A stretch of DNA of 64,000 bases from Tribonema minus. Taxonomy: Eukaryota; Sar; Xanthophyceae; Tribonematales; Tribonemataceae. The notes below the pieces were generated by a model that did no database searches, was not told the DNA's origin, and saw only the letters and a list, made by a program, of their open reading frames with translations. Location: NCBI GenBank assembly GCA_017506865.1, contig JAFCMP010000035.1:1054001-1118000 (forward strand). The letters run 5' to 3'. Below, in pieces: positions 26,001 to 38,000 of the stretch (the first letter of the stretch is position 1; each line of letters opens with the position of its first letter). The position numbers and the translations under genes are program-made.

Positions 26001-29000
26001 GGCCAGACCTGGCACCAGTTTGAGCAAAGTGGGGCCCACTTCCATCTGGCAGCACACGGCCCAGCCTTACAGCAAGCGCGACTCCCAACACGGCATGGCG
26101 GCCTTGGCATTACCAGCGCCTGCGACATCGCTGATGCTGCGTATGTGGCGGGCACGTTGCAAGCGCTGCAACCAGCACTCTCTGGATGGGCGGGGGTGCT
26201 GCAGCAGGCGGCTCCTCAAGCGGCTGCAGACGACGCTGCTGAGGATGCGGCAACACAAGCGGCACCGGCAGCAGCGGCAGCAGCACCAGCACCAGCAGCA
26301 TCAGCAGCGGCAACTGCATCAGCGGCTGGCCGCGCTTATGGCGCAGCCATTCCGGCAACACACGACGCAGCTGCCGCTGGATCAGGGGCCGCGGCGGCAG
26401 CATAGGCGGCACCAGCAGCAGCAGCAGCGGCGGCGCACGGCGCAACTACTCCGGCGGCAGCAGCAGCGGCGGCAGCAGCAGCTGCTCCAGCATCAGAGGC
26501 TGCTGCAGCAGCGGCAGCACATGTTGAACCTCAAGTGGCCTCGGCGGCATCACTGACTGCAGCATCAACAGCAGCGGCTGCGGGCATAGGCAACACAGCT
26601 GCTCCAGGCCCTACTAGCCTAAGGGCTGCTGCAGCACCTGCAACAGGAGCAGCGTCGGCAGGCGGCGCCGCAACCGTGCCGGCTGCGAAAGCGGCAGTGG
26701 CGGTGGCAGCGGCCAATGCGGCAGGTGCTGCACCAACACCTGCGGCAGCAGCAACACCACTGGCAGCAGCAGCAACGGCAGGCGGCGCAGCTGCAGCACC
26801 AGCGCACGCAGCAGCGGCAGCCGTCAATGCAGGCGCTGCGCGTTCCACACCAGCAATGCTACAAGGCGCAGCAGCAGCAGAGATGGCGCGCCTGCCCCTC
26901 ATGCGGACGATCGCCACAGCTGCCGCATCTCTACGTGCAGCAACAGGTGACAAGCTGGAACATATACTGCCACCAGCGCTAACGCCACTGCAGCAGCAAC
27001 CACCTACGCAGCAGCCGCCGCTGCGGCCGACAGCAGGAGGTGGCACTGGTGCGGATGCTGCTTGCGTACTTGACGCCAGTGCTCTGCAGTTGCAGTGTAG
27101 CCTGAAGCGCCCCAATCAGAGTGCGCTTGCAGATGCCGTCGCTACCGAGCTTGCAGATAAGGTGGAGGCGGACCTGCAACAGCTGCCGCAGGGCACGCAA
27201 CGCACGCAAGCACTTGCTCGATTCCGGTCGCAGCGCCACATGCACTCGATCGGCATGGCATTCCTCAACGAGCCCATGTACTCTACAACGGCTTCGTTCG
27301 ATGGCCTATCCTGGCAGCTGGCCGTCAAACGCGCCATCGGAGTAGAGGAGCAGACGGCAGGCTGCAAGCTGTGCGGGAAGTCGCCGGGCGGCACCCTGCA
27401 TGCACGACTGTGTCAAGCGCCACGCGTCAAGGCGCACGACACCATCGTCCACAATAGCGTCAAGAGGGCCACGCAGCGCATCCTGCAGCAATACCTCAAA
27501 ACGGGACTGGTGGACGAGGACTACACGCCATTTCTAGGATCCGCCGGGCCGCCGGGGAGTCGCAGGATGGACATCGTGCTGCCTGCCGACGCCTTCCCGG
27601 TGACCGGCTACGACGACCCGACACGCCACCTACCGCTCATGGTGGACGTTACCTGCTTCGAGGCACAGGTGGCGTCGCGGGCGGCGAAGACTGCAGCAGA
27701 CCCCGAGCGATGCTGCCGCGACCAGGAGGCCGCCAAGACTACCCACTATTCTGGTCATTATGATCAGAATTGCTACAAACTTGCCACTTTGGCAATAGGG
27801 TCATTTGGCAGCATCGGGGAGCAGGGGCGGAAGCTGCTGGAGGCTGTGGCGACGGAGTATGCCAGCAGGATGTCAGTGCCCGGAGGAGCGCGCCCTGAAG
27901 CTCTCAAGGGCATCGCCCTGGCGCGCTTACGCTCGGCACTGTCGGCAGCGCTCCACATGGCGTACTCTGGCCGTGTCATGACACACATGGCAGAATCCAG
28001 GGGGGGGGGCACATGGAGGAGGACGTAGGGGAGGACTCCGAGATGCCATTTGGCGGCGGCGGCATTTGAGTGGCTGTCGTTGCGACACTTTCAGACTGTC
28101 ATACGACATGTAGATTCCTTAGAGCTAGATGCCAATCATCTGGGCTTTTTCGCGCCCTGAGCGAGAATTAATAATGCGCCCTGAGCGAGAATTAATAAAA
28201 AGTACAGGAGAACTAAACCAGTACTTGGAGTACTAAACGAGTACTAAAATTGCGACGAGTACTTCACGGCAAACAGTAATAAAGTACATATATGTTGTTG
28301 TTACAATCATGTATGACTTGAAGTTCATACACAAGCCCTCACAACATCCATGCGTGCAATGCCATGATATCTGCGCTGCCATATGTCCTCCAAACGTGCG
28401 CCTGATCAGCGAAAGGATGCAAGATCATGGACAGCATCTGTGTTTGAGGAAATAAACATGATGTATCATGCTTTCTCTTGTAAAAGAATAACTTCAACAT
28501 CAGGAAGGCTCTCTAAAGCAAAAATCAGCTCTGGGTATGCCAGCTGATGCCGCAAGAGTCAAATTGTCTCAGACAACCTGCTACCTCACAAGTTAAAGTG
28601 TATGTTTTCCTCATAGCAGCACTGCAATGTGAGGCGCCAGGCTCCGGGGCTGCAGCACGAGATATCGCATCCCTATTGCCAAGTCGCAGCAGTTGCGATA
28701 CATTCAGCGAAGGAAGGCCCAGTGAAATAGCCGCTCGCAGCACAGACAATAACCCAAGTTGCTTCATGAAAGCAACTTATAAGGCCTACATTAGTATGCT
28801 CGTGCGATCGATGTCCCACACCTGCTCTCCTACTCTCGCTCGCTGATCGTTCTGCGAGCGGAGAACTCAAGGTTCACCGCGGTGCTGCATAGCTCGTGCT
28901 GCAAGCTGGGTCGTATCAGCACAGCACCGCGACATCTCCAGTACAGTGTAGAGATCTTGCATCAATATCAGTACCTTGATGCCAACAGCAATGCACCATG

Positions 29001-32000
29001 CGCCCCATGCACGAGACGCAAAAAGCCGAGGCCTCTTCGGCGCATCACCGTCGAAAAGGTACTCGTCAAGTACTCGTACAGTACTCGTGCAGTACTCGTT
29101 TTCCTTGAAAGTACGTATGGACTTGTATTTATAAAGGCCCAAGGGAGGCCGGGTTGCCTATGCAATCGAAAAGCTTGCGTCAACGCAGCAGCCTAGTCTG
29201 CGCTGTGCCCTAGGAGTTTGGATACCGGCGCCGCAACACAGCCCAGCATTCGCGCTCCACGTGTGTATGCCATGACGCGCTCCGCCAACTCCCGCGCCAG
29301 CGATATGCTCAGCTCAATGTGGATCTGACGCTTAGCTAACCCGGCCTTGCGTAACACATCTGCCTTCCCCCCCCCTGAGCACAGTGCTGAGTGCATTGCC
29401 AACTCCTTAACAAAAAGGCTTGTTTGCTTGCCCAGCCGTCCGTACGACTCCTGCACGAATGGCACGAAAGCCCAAGATGACGTCAAGGTGCCGGTGTGGT
29501 GCTTGACCTTCGCGTCCTCCCCCACCCCAGCAGCATAGCCGTCCGTGTTCGAGGCATTTGTTTTGCCCGTCAGGTACGAGCTCGCTGTGGGCGCGCGCAC
29601 ACTTGTGTCTAGCACTATTCCCTTGTTACGGTATGCACTGCTAAAGTGCAGACACCCTGGGTCAATGACTGTGTCCGCCCGATACCCCGGTACCTTGAAG
29701 ACGCTAGCGTCCTCATTGCGGACAATAGAGACATGGTGCTGTCTCAAGATGCGCTGTAGGCACCGCTTTTGGGCAGTGTGTGTCGCGTTGTGCCCCCGTA
29801 TGTGCTGGCTGGGGCAGCTGATCGCATGCGTGGAGGTGGGGCTCACGTCACTGCACCGCCATGGGCACACCTCGCCCTATATGCCCCACCCGTCTATAAA
29901 GATCGCAACCAAAATCATCGTGGCTGCTGCCATACTGGACATGGGCGCCGCACCCGGGCGGTCATTGGCAGCGGGCGGCACGCTCATCCACGCCATTGCC
30001 CCGGACGCACGCTGGCTGCGCAGCTGCGCCAGGACCCGCGCGCTAGCCTGTTGGCGGCGGCGGCTGGTGTCACGCGAGTCACCAATAAGTGTAGCCTGCG
30101 TCGGCTTGCCCACGGCACCAGCCGAGGCGGCCTCTAGGTCCTCCACCAGGCAGTCCTCGTATTGACGTCGAAGAACATTTGAAAGGCCGGCTTGTAGTCC
30201 GTGCGTGAAGTGACCGCGCTGGCGGCGGGGCACTACCTTCCTGCAGATCTCGTCAGCATAGGCCTCCCAGTCGTCGTCGTCGTCCTCCTGCCCGCCGCTG
30301 CAGCTGCTTTCTTCCGCGCTAGTTTGTGTTTTAGCGGGCGTGGAAGAGGCAGCCGCGGCAGCGGCTTGAGGGCCAGGTACGGTCGCCGCCGCAGCGGCCG
30401 CCTCGGCGCCAGGCACAATGCCGTGGGTGTGTGGGGCTGGCTCAGTGGTCCCCGTCTCCGTGACGGCAGTTGCGGCGTAGATCGCTTGCACCGCAGTGGG
30501 GAGCGTCGACGCTGCGGCCGTCGTATCTGCTGCCCACCGTAGCAACGATGCTGGGAGCTGCTCGGCCACAGCTGTGCGTGATTTTTCGCCGCCATCAGCT
30601 GTCAGCGCTCGCGTAGAGCGTCGCACGGCCTCGATGATTGGCGGCAGTCCCTGGTCCTCGCGTATTGCGCATGAGTGCTGCGCGAACCAGGTGACTGCGC
30701 CGTGTTCGTCAGTGCCGAGCCTCAGGGCCCCTGCTGCCACAGTGGCATGAATTATTGGAAGTACTCGTACAGTACTCGTGCAGTACTCCTTTTCCTCAAA
30801 GTACTCGTCAAGTACTCGTGTAGTACTCCTTTTTCCTCGAGTACTCGTCAAGTACTCGAGTACTTACTCGTTTTAGGTGTACTCCCGGTGCCTGTCGGAA
30901 AAATGCATGAGTACTCGAGTACTACTCCCGACATTTTTGAAAATTTAAACGAGTAAAAGAGTACTACTCCTTGTCTTAAAACGAGTTGTACTTTTTATTA
31001 ATTCTCGCTCAGGTCGCGAAAAAGCCCAGATGATTGGCATCTAGCTGTAAGGAATCTACATGTCGTATGACAGTCTGAAAGTGTTGCAACGACAACCACT
31101 CAAACGCCACCGCCGCCAAATGGCATCTCGGGGTCCTCCCCTACGTCCTCCTCCATGTACCCCCCCCCCCTGGATACTGCCATGTGTGTCATGACACGGC
31201 CAGAGTACGCCATGTGGAGCGCTGCCGACAGTGCCGAGCGTAAGCGCGCCAGGGCGATGCCCTTGAGAGCTTTAGGGCGCGCTCCTCCGGGCACTGACAT
31301 CCTGCTGGCATACTCCGTCGCCACAGCCTCCAGCAGCTTCCGCCCCTGCTCCCCGATGCTGCCAAATGACCCTATTGCCAAAGTGGCAAGTTTGTAGCAA
31401 TTCTGATCATAATGACCAGAATAGTGGGTAGTCTTGGCGGCCTCCTGGTCGCGGCAGCATCGCTCAGGGTCTGCTGCAGTCTTCGCCGCCCGCGACGCCA
31501 CCTGTGCCTCGAAGCAGGTAACGTCCACCATGAGCGGTAGGTGGCGTGTCGGGTCGTCGTAGCCGGTCACCGGGAAGGCGTCGGCAGGCAGCACGATGTC
31601 CATCCTGCGACTCCCCGGCGGCCCGGCGGGCCCCAGAAACGGCGTGTAGTCCTCATCAACCAGTCCCGTTTTGAGGCATTGCCGCAGGATGCGCTGCGTG
31701 GCCCTCTTGACGCTACTATGGACGATGGTGTCGTGCGCCTTGACGCGTGGCGCTTGACATAGCCGTGCATGCAGGGTGCCGCCCGGCGACTTCCCGCACA
31801 GCTTGCAGCCTGTCGTCTGTTCCTCTACTCCGATGGCGCGTTTGACGGCCAGCTGCCAGGATAGGCCGTCGAACGAAGCCGTTGTGGAGTACATGGGCTC
31901 GTTGAGGAATGCCATGCCGATCGAGTGCATGTGGCGCTGCGACCGGAATCGAGCAAGTGCTTGCGTGCGTTGCGTTCCCTGCGGCAGCTGTTGCAGGTCC

Positions 32001-35000
32001 GCCTCCACCTTATCTGCAAGCTCGGAAGCGACGGCATCTGCAAGCGCACTCTGATTGGGGCGCTTCAGGCTACACTGCAACTGCAGAGCACTGGCGTCAA
32101 GTACGCAAACAGCCTTCGCACCAGTGCCACCACCTGCTGTCGGCCGCAGCGGCGGCTGCTGCGTAGGTGGTTGCTGCTGCAGTGGCGTTAGCGCTGGTGG
32201 CAGTGTATGTTCCAGCTTGTCACCTGTTGCTGCACGTAGGGATGCGGCAGCTGTGGCGATCGTCCGCATGAGGGGCAGGCGCGCCACCTCTGCTGCTGCT
32301 GCGCCTTGTAGCATTGCTGGTGTGGAACGCGCAGCGCCTGCATTGACGGCTGCCGCTGGTGCGTGCGCTGGTGCTGCAGCTGCGCCGCCTGCCGTTGCTG
32401 CTGCTGCCAGTGGTGTTGCTGCTGCCGCAGGTGTTGGTGCAGCACCTGCCGCATTGGCCGCTGCCACCGCCATTGCCGCTGTCGCAGCCGGCATAATTGC
32501 GGCGCCGCCTGCCGATGCTGCTCCTGTTGCAGGTGCTGCAGCAGCCCTAGTAGGGCCTGGAGCAGCTGTGTTGCCTATGCCCGCAGCAGCTGCTGTTGAT
32601 GCTGCAGTTAGTGATGCCGCCGAGGCCACTTGAGGTGCAACATGTGCTGCAGCTGCTGCAGCAGCTTCTGATGCTGGAGCAGCTGCTGCTGCCGCCGCCG
32701 CTGCTGCCGCCGGAGTAGGTGCGCCGTGCGCCGCCGCTGCTGCTGCCGCTGGTGCCGCCTGTGCTGCCGCCGCGGCCCCTGATCCAGCGGCAGCTGCGTC
32801 GTGTGTTGCCGGAATGGCTGCGCCATAAGCGCGGCCTGCCGCTGAAGCAGTTGCCGCTGCTGGAGCAATCGCGCCTCCACTGGCAACCGCCGCTGCCGCT
32901 GTAACAGTTGCCGCTGCTGATGCTGCTGGTGCTGGTGCTGCTGCCGCTGCTGCCGGTGCCGCTTGTGTTGCCGCATCCTCAGCAGCGTCGTCTGCAGCCG
33001 CTTGAGGAGCCGCCTGCTGCAGCACCCCCGCCCATCCAGAGAGTGCTGGTTGCAGCGCTTGCAACGTGCCCGCCACATACGCAGCATCAGCGATGTCGCA
33101 GGCGCTGGTAATGCCAAGGCCGCCATGCCGTGTTGGGAGTCGCGCTTGCTGTAAGGCTGGGCCGTGTGCTGCCAGATGGAAGTGGGCCCCACTTTGCTCA
33201 AACTGGTGCCAGGTCTGGCCTGGTGGCTGCAGGCCCATTGAGTGCTCAAGCACCCACTGCGTGACACGATCCCACTCCTTGGCGGCTGGCGCTGTCTGTG
33301 TAGTGGGAATGGTGCGCAGGCAGTACGTCATGCGAGGCACCACGCAGTAGCGCAGTAACCTGAACATAGCCCTCGGAGATGTCAGGCGCGCGCATCGCTC
33401 TGCGAATCGAGCCCCTGCCCCGCCTGCACCCGCTTCCCTGCGCAGCCATGCGTTCACAAAGCTGCTGTGGCCCACCGGCACCCCCAGCAACACAGCTCCG
33501 CGGTTCTGATTTTCATCCGTATGCCCCACTAGCTGAACGCCCAGCTGCTGCAGCAGTTGCCGCTCGTGGTCTGTCACCACATGCCCCCTGCCAGGCAGCG
33601 CGCGTGACTTGGTGAGGTTTAGCTCCAGCCCCACCTCCGCAAAGTGTTGTTTGAGCTGCGCCACCGCCTGTATGTCATCCTGAGTCAGCGTGCAAGCGCC
33701 TGTTCGGACGTTGGCATCGTCCATGTAGGCGCCCATCCGCCTCCGCGCGCGCTGCGCGGCCGCCGCCTCATTGAACTGTTTCAAGCACTGAGCAATGGCG
33801 CCGCAGAAGAGCATCGGTGCTGCGGGGTCCCCTGCTTAAACCCGCGCTGAGACATGATGATGCGCGTGGAGCCGTTGACGTGCTGGAACAGCAGGCGTGG
33901 CCGAGTGCGAACGTATGTGCCGATGAAGTAGTCGAGGAAGTCCGGCAGCTGTGCTGCTACCCATTCCGCTGCCGCCAGGACGAACACCATGTTGAAGGCA
34001 TTCTTGAGGTCCAGCATGAACTGCCAGTGACCGAGCTCATACGCGAGTTTGCCGGCCATGGCCGCTTTCTCCGCTCCTGCTGAGACGGCTACCCCATACT
34101 GCCCGTCTGGCTCAAGGAGCTCCGCCAGGAAGTCTTTGCGGTCTGCCACGTACACCGAAGTGCATAGTCGCTGCAGCACCTCGCCGCAAACGATGGGCCG
34201 CTGCTTAGCTGTACCATCTTTCTGTTGTTCTGCAAGTGGCGTCAGGCGCCCCGCGCCATGCAACTGCCAGAAGGCATCCGGCAGCCGCGCAGCCTCCCGC
34301 ATAACGGCCTGAAGCCACCGTGTGAGGACAGCAGCAAACTCATGCCGTCCCCAGCTTGTGCGTAGCGCATCCTGCAGGTGGCTGTAGCGCAGCCCCGATG
34401 GGCCTGCTCCACTGTAAGGGCTTGCTCGCTGGATGAGCTTGGCAACCGTCTCTGGCTCAATTCCCTCCCCCTGTAACAGGCTGAGTTCTGCTGGCATGTC
34501 GGCTGCTTTCGCCACAAGCTGATCAACCATGCCAGATAGCTCATGGAGTTGTTCCCCTGGCGCAGCGGGGGGGTGTTTGGACTGCATGGCGGCAAAGCAG
34601 TCATCATCAGGTATCGCCACCGTTTTGGGCTGAAGGAAACGCGCTTCCTGCTGTAGCCCCCCCCGTGTGCCCATGCACTGTAGGACGTAGGCGTTGATCG
34701 CTGCCTCCGTTTGCTGGCGCGCGCGCCAGCGCCGGTGCGCACGCGCGTGTGCGAGGAGCGCTGGCACCAACCGGTCAAGCTCACCGCGTGCCAACATTCT
34801 GATTCTGTCGGAGCGAGTGATGCCAGGTGCGCCATCGGTGGAGGTGATGAGTGATGGCATGAGGTGGTGTAGAATCATGGATCTTTGCAGTCGCTGCACC
34901 CGCCCTGCGGAATCTGGCTCCCGCGCCGCATTGACGAACATCGTCATTGTGTGTGCCAACAGATGTGTTGCTGCGTTCTCCAGTGCAGCTCCTACATAGC

Positions 35001-38000
35001 GGCGATTGCGTGGTCTAGCAAGGCTTCTAGTTGTCGCGAACTGCAGCTTGCACAGCTCATCGAGGCTGATGCTGTCAAGCACTGCTGCGACTGCAGGGGT
35101 TGAGATGGTCCACGTGAAAAGCCCACCTGCCCCACCTGCTGCGCCTGCAGGCGCTGCCGCTGCTGTCGCCGCACCTGCCGCTCGGGGGCCCCCTCCGCCG
35201 CCGCCGCGGCCGCCACGATCACAGCCTCGTCCACCGCTGTCGCTGCTGCGACCGCTGCCACGGCCACCGCGGCCGTTTTGAGTTCGCGCGCCACTGCCGC
35301 TGTTGCTAGCACCGCCGCTGCGGCTGCTGGCATCACTGCTGCAGCCGTTGCCAGCGCCGCTGTCCTTAGTACCGGCTGCACTGCCGCCGCCGGCACCGCT
35401 GCTGCTGCCGCCTCCGGTTCTGCTGCCGCTAGTCGCTCTGCTACTGCTGATGTCTGCATCATTGCTGCCGCTGCGAACACGTCCTCCATTGCCACGTCCG
35501 CGCCCTCCACTGCAACCCCGACCCCCTCGTGTAGCACTGCTGCCCCCGCGTTCCGGCCTCGTTGAGCTGCCGGAGGAGCTGCTGCCACCAGCCTGAGCAG
35601 CAGGTGCCTGCTGCGCGTGCGCTGGTCCCTTTGCGTAGGGGTTGCTGATGGGTGTGCACGCCGGTTGCTGCTGTGGCAGCGACGTGGTAGCTGATGCCGT
35701 CGATGTATCAGGTGCTAGCGGTACTGCTGATGCTGTTGTTGACAATGTTGCCGCCACTGCAGCGGGTGAAGTGATAGGCCTGCATTTGCGGCAGCGCTTG
35801 CCCGCGCTGGGATCGCTGCTGTCCACCCTGAATGTCTTGTTGGCATGAAACAGGTTTTTGCACAAGGCACACTCGGTGCAGATGGTTTGCAAGTGCGAGG
35901 TGCTGAGGTCGGAGCGCTCCAGGAACGTTGCTGCTGTCCCACTGTGGTGTTCGCGCTGGTGCTTCGCCGCGATGTGGGCGTTTAACCTCTGCTGTAACGA
36001 GAGCAGCGACATGCCCTTCGTCACCACGAGGTCGCATAAGTTGCACTTGTACTCCGGGTCCGCACTGCCTCCACCTCCAGCTTCGTCGTCTAGCATCAGA
36101 CGTTGCTGTTCCAGACTGTTGTGACCTGTTCTAGAGCGCTTGACTGCACTTTGCCCGCCCGTGTGCTCCCCTTCGCCTGTTTCATCGAAAATTGACCAAC
36201 CGTCATTCTGTACCCTCTTGCGTTTGTGCGCTGCGCGTCCGTCTCCAGTTGCTCTGCTGCTGCCACTCGTGCCATCGTCCTGTTGACAAGCGCCATTGCC
36301 ATCTGCAGCACTGGTGCTAATGTCCTGCGCTTGTGCGCACGCTAGATCGGATTCCTTGCATTTCTGCGCTGATTCAGAGTTGGCAATACGGGCCTCTCGC
36401 CGCCGCCATGATATCCTTTTCATGATCTCTGCTACGCCATGGTGCTACATGCTACAGCGACATACCTGTCCGCATCTCTATAGTGTACTTGTTTACGAGT
36501 AGTACTCCTACAACTACTCCTCAAAAGTAATCGTACTCGTCCTGACTGTGAACTGTTTCAAGTGGTCGAAGTAGGGTTAGGGTTAGGGTTAGGGTTAGGG
36601 TGTAGGGTTATATTGCCCCCCGCCTGAAGGGGGGTCTGGGGGCGATTGACCCCCTGGACTGAGCGATGTGACAGTACTGATAGAAAAGCCACAATATGTA
36701 TGAGATGAGCCTGCACCTTGCCAGCAACATAGATGTCCTTGCCGACTTCCATGGGAGCAGATCTTGGCCCTTGTTTGTGAAGCGCAGGAGGCACCGCAGG
36801 CCCCCGTCCCACTTCAAAGGCACAGTAAATCATGTACGCAGGGCTAATTGAGTTGATGATCATGCATGATCATGGCTGTAACTGCACTTTTTCTAAATCA
36901 CCGTGATCGTTCCTAAATCACAATTAAGATGACTTGCCTGCATTGCGACCTGAGACACACTCGGCGTAGTGCAGAACCACGATGAGTGAATCAAGTCGTG
37001 GTGAACATGAAGTGGCCATGAATGTAGTCTTTGTACTCCAAGCATAATTTGAAGTTCACGTCCAAAACACTTATCACTTGGTTTCCTTCTCAACTGTATG
37101 TTCTCCCTTTGGCACGCTCTCCTTCTCTCCGCCATCAACTCTGCTGCAGCGCCGAACGGCGATGGACGCAACAGTGCGCACGGCTCAGGACGAGCACGCG
37201 CGAGTGGAGGCCGAGATGAAGGAGCTCTCCGACAAGGAGGTGGGCCCCAATTACTGTGACTTATATTGAAGTATTACGTACTACTGACATAAGCCTCGAT
37301 GTGTGAGTATAAAATCCTGCATGCTCACGTGGAGGCTGAGATAAAGGAGCACTCCGACAAGGAGGTAGGTTTCAGTTCCTGAAGTTCTACTAGGAATTCC
37401 TTTGCAGTATCACATTGTGCTGACCTGTATATCGATGTGTGGATATAAATTTCTGCACGGTCGCGTGGAGACCGAGATGAAGGAGCTCTCCGACAAGGAG
37501 GAAGGCCCGACTTACTGTGACTTATATTGAAGTAGCGTGATGTATCGCGTAGTTCACACCTGTACTTCAGTATCATGTACTACTGACCTGCATCTCGATG
37601 TGTGAGTATGGAGTACTCGTTTTGGATTAATTGAGGTCGCAGACGAGGAGGCGACGTTGCCTCAAGCATGAGAAGGTCATGAGATTGGAGGTCATATACA
37701 GATGTCGACTGTGTTGCATCGGCGGCGCTGGCTGATTGTACGACAAAGCATCTGTGCCATGCTCCGCCGAGCCTCCTCTCGTAAATGCCATCAGGTTTAC
37801 TCATTGGCAAAGCAGACATCAAAGGTCGGCGCTCGCTGACTGCACTCTGCCATGATCCGTGATGGCTGCCTGCAGCGGCAGAACGAGCAGGTCGCTGCCA
37901 ACTTCACTCAAAGGAGAAGCCGGTGTTGACTCTGTCGCGTCGCCGTTGCCGCTTGCGCATTGCGCGACGCCACAATTGTCTGCGGTTGCTATGAGCGCGA

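Larger units (their letters stand above)
22298..36549. mobile_element. 14.25-kb transposon nest in SMC1 intron 16, bounded by a 17-bp inverted repeat
   Basis: ACAGTCAGGACGAGTAC at 22298-22314 is matched by its exact reverse complement at 36533-36549. Just outside lie CAACTGTAA and GAACTGTTT, sharing AACTGT at the same offset, a possible worn target duplication. Inside are GAGTACTC arrays, a 3'-end fragment (+), near-full element A (+), a spacer, truncated element C (-) and near-full element B (-). A and B form inverted arms of about 5.5 kb. The host exons on either side are intact and in phase 0, so the nest is presumably spliced out. Confidence 0.8.

Noticed and set aside
26110..26445. Long minus-strand and alternate-frame ORFs in the Ala/Gln region of elements A and B
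   Set aside because: They arise from the GCA/GCT triplet repeat; the Ala-coding frame is continuous with RT and the nuclease domain.
22787..28028. LTR retrotransposon or endogenous virus
   Set aside because: No long terminal repeats, gag, protease or integrase are seen; domain order and 3'-truncated copies fit a non-LTR element.
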